The notes under the pieces: generated by a model
What the model saw: the letters and a program-made list of their open reading frames with translations, nothing else
Told to the model about the DNA's origin: nothing
Databases searched by the model: none
In this document: positions 16,501 through 20,157 of the stretch, in pieces
Numbering within the stretch: position 1 is the first letter of the stretch
Layout of the letters: each line of letters opens with the position of its first letter
Made by a program: the position numbers and the translations under genes
From: a virus
Direction: 5' to 3' (one strand)
DNA length: 20,157 nucleotides
IMG/VR virus record: IMGVR_UViG_3300007542_000271
Location: 1-20,157 of that record

Positions 16501-17744
16501 GCAACAGGCAGCAGACAGCTCTTGCTAATGCTCAACTTAGAGCTTCCCTCCAAGGTAAGGTCTTGGATAACAAGCAACAGGTGGCTTTGATTAATGCTGA
16601 ACGGTATGCTGAAGTAAACAATATCAACCTTAGCAACCAGCAACAAGCTTTTGTACAAGATTTTGTAGCCAAAACCACTATGGAAGGCAAAGTCCTAGAT
16701 AACAAGCAACAAACTGCGATCTTCAATGTAGCAAACAAGCTGGAAGAGCGTCAGATTAACCTCAGCAATGAGCAGCAGACTCGTCTCTTCAATATGACTA
16801 ATAACGTCACTGTTGAGATGACCAACCTCTCCAACAGACAACAAACTGCTTTGGCTAATGCTCAGATCGAAGCCTCTCTCCGGGGTCAAGAGTTGACTAA
16901 CATCCAGCAGACTGGGGTTCTTAATGCTGCCCGTATCAGTGAGGTGGCCAACATCAACTTTACTGCAGACCAGCAAAGAGCTTTGGAGAATGCCCAACTA
17001 GCACAAACGGTAGACTTGGCTAACTTGAACTCTCGCTCTGCAAAGGTGCTTGCTGACGCTGCTGCAATGGCCAACATGGATATGGCAAACCTAAACAACA
17101 GACAGCAATCCCAAGTCCAGAACGCTCAGAACTTCCTGCAGATGGACTTGGCTAACTTGGATAATGAGCAACAGACTGAACTGTTTGCTTCTCAAGCTAT
17201 GATCAACTCCCTCTTGTCCGATCAGGCTGCGACCAATGCTGCCTCTCAGTTCAATGCTGCAAGTGAAAACCAAGTCAATCAGTTCTTTGCTGACATGGCA
17301 TCTAACGTCTCTCAGTTTAACGCTTCTCAACAGAATGCTATCAAGCAGTTTAACTCTGGGGAAGCTAACGCGACAGAACGTTTCAACACTCAGTTGGAGG
17401 CTGCCAGGTCTCAGTTCAATGCTACCAACAGCTTGGTCATTGCACAAGCAAATGCTCAGTGGCGACAGAACACTTATACCCTGAATACTGCGGCACAGAA
17501 CGAAGCTAATATGGAACTGGCAAGAACTGAAAACGCTTTGACTGTAAAAGCCCTTGACCAGATCTGGCAGCGGGAACGAGATACAATGTCTTATGTTTTC
17601 TCTTCTTTGGAGAGGGACGAAGACCGTGCACTTGAACTCCTTCTTTCAGATAAAAGAGATGATTTGGCAAAGTGGACTGAAGGTCAGGCAGAGGATGCAG
17701 CAAAAACCGCACTCCTTGTACGTGCTCTCTTTGGAGGTTGGTAA
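13566..17744 (+). CDS. Giant repeat-rod virion protein, 1392 aa
   Basis: Function is not known; this is a structural or ejected virion protein by context. Parts: 1-65, helical start with AVGGSV at 58-63; 100-205, low-complexity Gly/Ala/Ser/Thr with two duplicated segments (LSPGSQM and DISVKNAPK, each twice); about 230-590, Ala/Glu-rich helices; about 595-640, WAAGAMRAANAAMAARGLGG and following residues, a segment I recall from other marine phage proteins; 647-1218, 26 consecutive 22-residue repeats without a gap; 1229-1316, eight 11-residue repeats mostly starting FN; then a charged helical end finishing ALFGGW. The repeat region has few prolines and no cysteine and is probably a very long helical rod. 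GGAG lies before the ATG and the stop overlaps the next start (TAATG). It could be an inner-core or ejection protein, or an external whisker. Confidence 0.8.
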   Translation: MNFTPQQQHNLLSKMGYDGPANPKMMDAFVSSNPGAAARMGKFNRALQKRAGAPMGMAVGGSVGVTYRLIQTDQGNYRLIDSTGKVIESGSKSDKDRLTEKMNSLNNPSANTGAASGTAAGDTSGAASGTTAGDTSGTALSPGSQMNQKTINDPKDISVKNAPKKGTDLSPGSQMTQNIINDPTGLATKPEVEDISVKNAPKTIIGEDEGQAQETAPAGTTAVKNVSTAAAPTPTPASLIDAAMVTPGVTGVVDDLEAATGTVSDKVTAQTMNPEKLASLGLPAAEIEKIRKVLDTGDLEITPEQLAEAATLASQGMSLPQAVAKVTKQDFEAIAAKFKGATPEAEAVTEYDTTGMGVAQRDVSDEELARVAGLNAEAEQAKAAQSLFEAKARFAEGKITPKQLADAQTEYDNIVTKIAKGTVGEKELIKGQGAGLTAEQAGEVEATYDDSLEAAQGKVKKGEIVDANTAYDLPPTESATLNNTVVQGAAKAGDIPSAEAAAAIYAQTLAAAKGNVGANELVDAKDVVKVAEAVEAVAATMDALNAASVMQASQGTLSQAALAQAQLGQVPVSATVAGQMTTLMEQFNNGTPAWAAGAMRAANAAMAARGLGGSSMAAAAIIQAAMESALPIAGADAQAFMQMEMGNLDRLQQVSLANAAAQQNITLANLSNQQQAALQNSSNSFALQSQSLSNQQSVILANAQIKAAQQGQVLEVTAQAALANAARYAEVNNINLTNKQQALLQRSSQSLQVDLANLDSTQQTALANLQVQAALRGQELSNEQQVAMLTSTQAFQAAEFDATAEQQALLQDASARLAMEGKVMDINQQTSLFNASRVAQVNDVNLSNAQQVLLQRSAENLQVDMANLSAKTQTGLANAQLRAALQGKILDNKQQAAVLNAERYAEVNNLNLSNRQQAFLQDANIRAALEGKVLDNKQQAELYNVSRIAEVQDINITNEQQALILKSTQAFDVDMENTSNRQQTALANAQLRASLQGKVLDNKQQVALINAERYAEVNNINLSNQQQAFVQDFVAKTTMEGKVLDNKQQTAIFNVANKLEERQINLSNEQQTRLFNMTNNVTVEMTNLSNRQQTALANAQIEASLRGQELTNIQQTGVLNAARISEVANINFTADQQRALENAQLAQTVDLANLNSRSAKVLADAAAMANMDMANLNNRQQSQVQNAQNFLQMDLANLDNEQQTELFASQAMINSLLSDQAATNAASQFNAASENQVNQFFADMASNVSQFNASQQNAIKQFNSGEANATERFNTQLEAARSQFNATNSLVIAQANAQWRQNTYTLNTAAQNEANMELARTENALTVKALDQIWQRERDTMSYVFSSLERDEDRALELLLSDKRDDLAKWTEGQAEDAAKTALLVRALFGGW
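13902..13973 (+). repeat. 36-bp tandem repeat, two copies
   Basis: 13902-13937 and 13938-13973 encode GAASGTAAGDTS and GAASGTTAGDTS and differ at two bases. They are part of the disordered linker near the N-terminus of the 1392-residue protein. Confidence 0.85.
13983..14172 (+). repeat. Duplicated linker segment with two exact direct repeats
   Basis: A 22-base element is exactly repeated at 13983-14004 and 14070-14091 (LSPGSQM), and a 28-base element at 14031-14058 and 14145-14172 (DISVKNAPK). The order A-B-A-B shows one duplication of the block, with an extra 28-base insertion in the second copy. Confidence 0.85.
15504..17219 (+). repeat. 26 tandem 66-bp units (22-residue repeats), with 330-bp super-repeat
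   Basis: The protein frame reads as 26 successive blocks of exactly 22 residues with no insertion or deletion. First-half consensus is NLSNxQQxALx; the second half begins NA and often ends GK, GQ or NNI. Blocks five apart are most alike: 6, 11, 16 and 21 share TALANAQLRA-like cores, and 12 and 17 share LNAERYAEVNN. At DNA level a 30-base stretch at 16263-16292 recurs exactly at 16593-16622, 330 bases later. The array thus grew by duplication of five-unit (110-residue) blocks. Confidence 0.92.
17250..17513 (+). repeat. Eight 33-bp units (11-residue repeats)
   Basis: Directly after the 22-residue array come eight blocks of 11 residues, e.g. FNASQQNAIKQ, FNSGEANATER and FNTQLEAARSQ. The first six begin with Phe and seven of eight have Asn in position 2. 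The unit is half the length of the preceding repeat, supporting an underlying 11-residue helical period. Confidence 0.8.
17733..17737 (+). promoter_or_regulatory. Ribosome binding site deciding the hydrolase start
   Basis: GGAGG ends six bases before ATG 17744. A TTG at 17738 in the same frame lies immediately behind this site, too close to be used, so ATG 17744 (two codons later) is the better start. The site overlaps codons of the upstream gene. Confidence 0.75.
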
Positions 17745-18475
17745 TGGATTACGCTAAGAATTATATGAACACAGTCAGTCTTGCAGATAGGATCAGAGAA
17801 GGTGCAACAGAGGGGAAGGTTGTAAAAGCTGCTGGTGGGCTTGGTGCTAGGGAGTCTCAAAGAGTTGCTCAGAGCAGCCAAGATGTAAACTTTGGCACTC
17901 TCCGTGCAAGCTATCTTAACGATATCAGGGATATGTTTGCCAGCACCACAGAAAGAAGTAGTGTCGAGGAGTTGAAGGGGTACTTGGGGGACTCTCCTAT
18001 GACATCCCTTAGACCTAAGAGAAGCCCTGCGTCTTGGGAGAGAGCCCCCATGCACGAACCTATTTCTGCTGACATCACAGACGATAATGTTCGACAAATC
18101 CTTGATACCATTAAAGGGCGAGAGTCAGGTGGGGACTACAGTGTCCAGAATGAGAAAGGTTCTGCCTCAGGTGGGTACCAGTTCATTGACACTACTTGGC
18201 AGAGCCTTACCTCAAAATATGGCGTAGGTACTGAGTATGATTCTGCTAAAGATGCACCCTCAGATGTACAAGACCTCGTCGCTGCTGAGTATGTCAAAGA
18301 AATTCTTGCCCAAAACGATAATGATGTTACCAAAGTTCCTCTTGTGTGGTACACTGGAAACGCTGCAGGCCAAATAAGTGCCGAGGATGTTGCCCTTAAT
18401 AATGGACTTACTGCCGCAGAGTACCAAGACAGGTGGCTGAGAGCTTATGGTAGAAACGCTGGAGAAGCTGAATGA
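17744..18475 (+). CDS. Transglycosylase-like peptidoglycan hydrolase, virion-associated
   Basis: Probably cleaves peptidoglycan glycan strands locally so that DNA can pass during infection. The product is 243 residues from ATG 17744. The first 110 residues are helical and of unknown role. Residues about 112-235 have the lysozyme-like transglycosylase pattern: helix, then GRESGGDYS with likely catalytic E127, then SASGGYQFIDTTW (140-152) and, further on, VPLVWYTGNAAG (198-209). This is the arrangement seen in Rpf/Slt-type domains. No signal peptide, holin or spanin neighbour is visible, and it sits among virion genes, so ejection with the virion is more likely than a lysis endolysin. The start overlaps the upstream stop (TAATG) and the end overlaps the next start (ATGA). 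Confidence 0.75.
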   Translation: MDYAKNYMNTVSLADRIREGATEGKVVKAAGGLGARESQRVAQSSQDVNFGTLRASYLNDIRDMFASTTERSSVEELKGYLGDSPMTSLRPKRSPASWERAPMHEPISADITDDNVRQILDTIKGRESGGDYSVQNEKGSASGGYQFIDTTWQSLTSKYGVGTEYDSAKDAPSDVQDLVAAEYVKEILAQNDNDVTKVPLVWYTGNAAGQISAEDVALNNGLTAAEYQDRWLRAYGRNAGEAE

Positions 18476-19029
18476 AACGTTTTAGTGGCCCTATCCCAGG
18501 GCAATCCTTGACTACAACCCCCAAGAATAGCCCTTGGGAACGCCCCCCGGAGATTAGTGACCCGGAAGAGGCTATCCAGATGCACATTACTCGGCTGTCA
18601 CAACCTGATATGCTGAACTCTGTCCTTGATGTTGTAGAGTTGGAAGAGATTGACCTTAACACCATTGTAAAAGGTATCGTAAGAGGTGCTGTCTATAACG
18701 GCATCCACAGCATTGATGTAGGACTTCTTGTTGCACCTATTATCCATGAATTTATCAAGCAAGCTGCAAACTCTGTAGGTATTGCTACAGAAGATGGCTT
18801 TGAGGATAAGGGTGCCAAAGAGAAGCAGCGTCAGTACTCTGTATCAAAACGTGCACAGAAGATGTTGAAAGAAATGGGTGCTACCCCTAAGGAAGTTCTC
18901 TCTGAGGCTCCTGTCGAAGAAGCTCCTGCAGAGGAGATGACACAAGGTGCACCTATGGAAGCAGGCCCTCAAGAGGGTGCAGCAACAGGGATGGCCCCTA
19001 AGGGTCTGATGTCTAGAGGGGCTATGTAA
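18472..19029 (+). CDS. Conserved-looking phage structural protein with GPIPGQSLTT start, 185 aa
   Basis: Function unknown. The N-terminus FSGPIPGQSLTTTPKNSPWE followed by RPPE resembles a protein family I recall in marine phages, including cyanophage-like ones, near structural genes. Residues about 35-110 form a helical, fairly hydrophobic core (IVKGIVRGAVYNGIHSIDVG, VAPIIHEFIKQAA) that could be amphipathic or membrane-contacting. Residues 120-185 are Glu/Ala/Pro/Met/Gly-rich and probably disordered. It is coupled by ATGA to the hydrolase gene upstream and by TAATG to the next. From the company it keeps, an inner virion or ejection role is plausible but unproved. Confidence 0.7.
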   Translation: MKRFSGPIPGQSLTTTPKNSPWERPPEISDPEEAIQMHITRLSQPDMLNSVLDVVELEEIDLNTIVKGIVRGAVYNGIHSIDVGLLVAPIIHEFIKQAANSVGIATEDGFEDKGAKEKQRQYSVSKRAQKMLKEMGATPKEVLSEAPVEEAPAEEMTQGAPMEAGPQEGAATGMAPKGLMSRGAM

Positions 19030-19985
19030 TGGGTTTCTGGCAAGGTTTGAATGCAGGGTTTACTGCCGTTGAAGAACAGCGTACCCGTAAGCGTGAGAGA
19101 GAAGAAGACCTCAAGCTTCGTAAAGAAGAGCTTGCTGAACAGAGAGCTTTCGAGAGAGAGAACTTTATGATGCGTATCAAGCAGGATCGCTTGGGTATTC
19201 TCCAAGAGCGTTACCTCCAGAAAAAAGCAGAGGAGGCGGAAGCCAACACAGTCTCTACTGAAGCTTCGAGTTTCTTTAACAGACTCGAAGGTGTTGACCC
19301 TGAGGTAGTAAAGCTTTACCAAAGCAATCCTATGTATGCCGCTCAAGCAGAACGAGCTGTCCGTGAGGCAGAAAGGAATCGTGCAGAGGCTGGTCAAACA
19401 GGTGCAAGGCTTGCCGGGAACCTTTTGGTAGAGATGGTCCCACCCCCTTCCGCTCGGGTACAAACCCCTAACATTGATGTTTCTGACTTTGAGAACCTTA
19501 ACATTAATGACGATAATGTTTATTTTGGACTTTATGAGCAGACCAATATTCCTGCCCAACAAGAATTTTCGGCCAACCCTGAACTCTTCCGAGTAGTAAA
19601 CCCTGACGTTCTTAAAGAAGGTCGTTTGCAGTTTGATACAAAAGTTCTGCAACTTGCTCTGGAAGAGAAAGAAAGGTTGAACACCGATGAAACTCGGGTA
19701 GAGTTTAGTGAGTTCTCAGATAAATTGAAGAACTACAAAGAGGCTAGTAGCCCTGACCGAGTGGAAATCCTCCAGACGTTTGGGCCTGCTGCCTTGGCAG
19801 ATCTGATGTCTATGGATAACCCCTACCTCCAAGACCTGACGAACACCCCTGAGTTCACTTCCATCGTCCCAGCGGCGACAGAAATCTTGAAGCTCCGCAA
19901 TGGTATTCAAGATCCTAATGTCTCGGAGGAAGATAAAGACCGGGCACGAGCTATCTTGTTCACACGTTATGGAGTGTCCCAGTAA
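19029..19985 (+). CDS. Helical virion-cluster protein, 318 aa, unknown function
   Basis: No family is recognised. After MGFWQGLNAGFTAV, residues 15-75 are a highly charged Arg/Glu/Lys coiled coil (RTRKREREEDLKLRKEEL and on). The middle (about 130-200) is more globular, with several Asn/Asp/Phe-rich turns. The C-terminal third is helical (FGPAALADLMSMDNPYLQDL, AATEILKLRNGI). No signal peptide or membrane helix. It begins on the upstream stop (TAATG) and ends the same way, so it belongs to the same coupled set as the hydrolase and the GPIPGQSLTT protein. Confidence 0.7.
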   Translation: MGFWQGLNAGFTAVEEQRTRKREREEDLKLRKEELAEQRAFERENFMMRIKQDRLGILQERYLQKKAEEAEANTVSTEASSFFNRLEGVDPEVVKLYQSNPMYAAQAERAVREAERNRAEAGQTGARLAGNLLVEMVPPPSARVQTPNIDVSDFENLNINDDNVYFGLYEQTNIPAQQEFSANPELFRVVNPDVLKEGRLQFDTKVLQLALEEKERLNTDETRVEFSEFSDKLKNYKEASSPDRVEILQTFGPAALADLMSMDNPYLQDLTNTPEFTSIVPAATEILKLRNGIQDPNVSEEDKDRARAILFTRYGVSQ

Positions 19986-20157
19986 TGTCGGATTTTAGTC
20001 AGTTCCTCGACTCTCTTGAAGAAGAAGATGATGCTGAAAAGAAAGTTATGGCACCCCTTGAGTTGGTTCAAGGGGATGACCTCACTGCGACTATGCCAGT
20101 GCAACCTGAGGCACCTAAAAGTGAGTTCTCTTCTTTTCTTGACCAACTGGAAGCTGA
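19985..20157 (+). CDS. Start of a further gene, cut by window edge
   Basis: An ATG at 19985 sits in the upstream TAA (TAATG), and the frame stays open to the right edge, giving 57 visible residues. The sequence is acidic and contains a motif twice: SDFSQFLDSLEE at 2-13 and SEFSSFLDQLE at 45-55. Such short helical motifs separated by a linker could be docking elements. The rest lies outside the window, so no function is proposed. Confidence 0.65.
   Translation, partial: MSDFSQFLDSLEEEDDAEKKVMAPLELVQGDDLTATMPVQPEAPKSEFSSFLDQLEA

Noticed and set aside
15504-17513. CRISPR-like array or non-coding tandem repeat
   Set aside because: The repeats are contiguous without spacers, keep a codon frame and diverge mainly as protein repeats do.
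1-20157. tRNA genes, integrase, attachment site or insertion sequence
   Set aside because: None was seen on reading; nearly all bases are in structural genes, though short or degenerate elements could escape reading by eye.

Overview
The window is a stretch of a tailed-phage genome (or a prophage with the same layout): one continuous block of virion morphogenesis genes, all on the + strand, tightly packed, with no host-type genes, tRNAs, integrase or insertion sequence seen. The order portal, scaffold, major capsid protein, tail-tube adaptor, tail nozzle, fibre, then large internal or structural proteins, with no tape-measure, sheath or baseplate genes, points to a short-tailed (podovirus-type) virion. 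Several products (the GG-x-V / LSEGEYVVPADV protein, the 'GPIPGQSLTT' protein, the QFN-repeat protein) look like families I recall from marine and freshwater phages; that is recollection, not a search result. The host cannot be read directly. The strong TCG (Ser) and CTG (Leu) preference of the capsid gene fits an alpha- or betaproteobacterial tRNA pool, but this is weak inference.

Layout. 3-4566: portal (5' end outside the window), a 63-residue protein and an 829-residue multi-domain protein, joined by ATGA overlaps. 4608-5450: scaffold. 5451-5710: a 260-nt intergenic leader with a good sigma70-like promoter and three hairpins. 5711-7264: major capsid protein and a 135-residue likely capsid-decoration protein; both have a distinct, highly biased codon use, and each is followed by a stem-loop terminator. 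7325-9561: tail-tube adaptor and nozzle. 9568-13515: host-recognition module, made of a repeat-rich tail fibre, a protein with BspA-like leucine-rich repeats and a tail-fibre assembly chaperone. 13566-20157: a 1392-residue rod-like repeat protein, a small transglycosylase-type peptidoglycan hydrolase, two helical proteins of unknown role and the start of another gene, nearly all joined by TAATG or ATGA overlaps.

How it works together. Scaffold and capsid protein would build the procapsid on the portal. The 7325 and 8014 products would close the portal into a short tail tube. The fibre and the leucine-rich-repeat protein would recognise the host with help from the chaperone. The last block probably supplies virion proteins ejected into, or attached around, the cell envelope, with the lysozyme-fold protein opening peptidoglycan.

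The most striking observation is in the 1392-residue protein: 26 consecutive, gap-free 22-residue repeats (residues 647-1218), organised into a 110-residue (330-bp) super-repeat and followed by 11-residue repeats. This is a nested 11/22/110 periodicity that suggests a very long hendecad-type helical rod.
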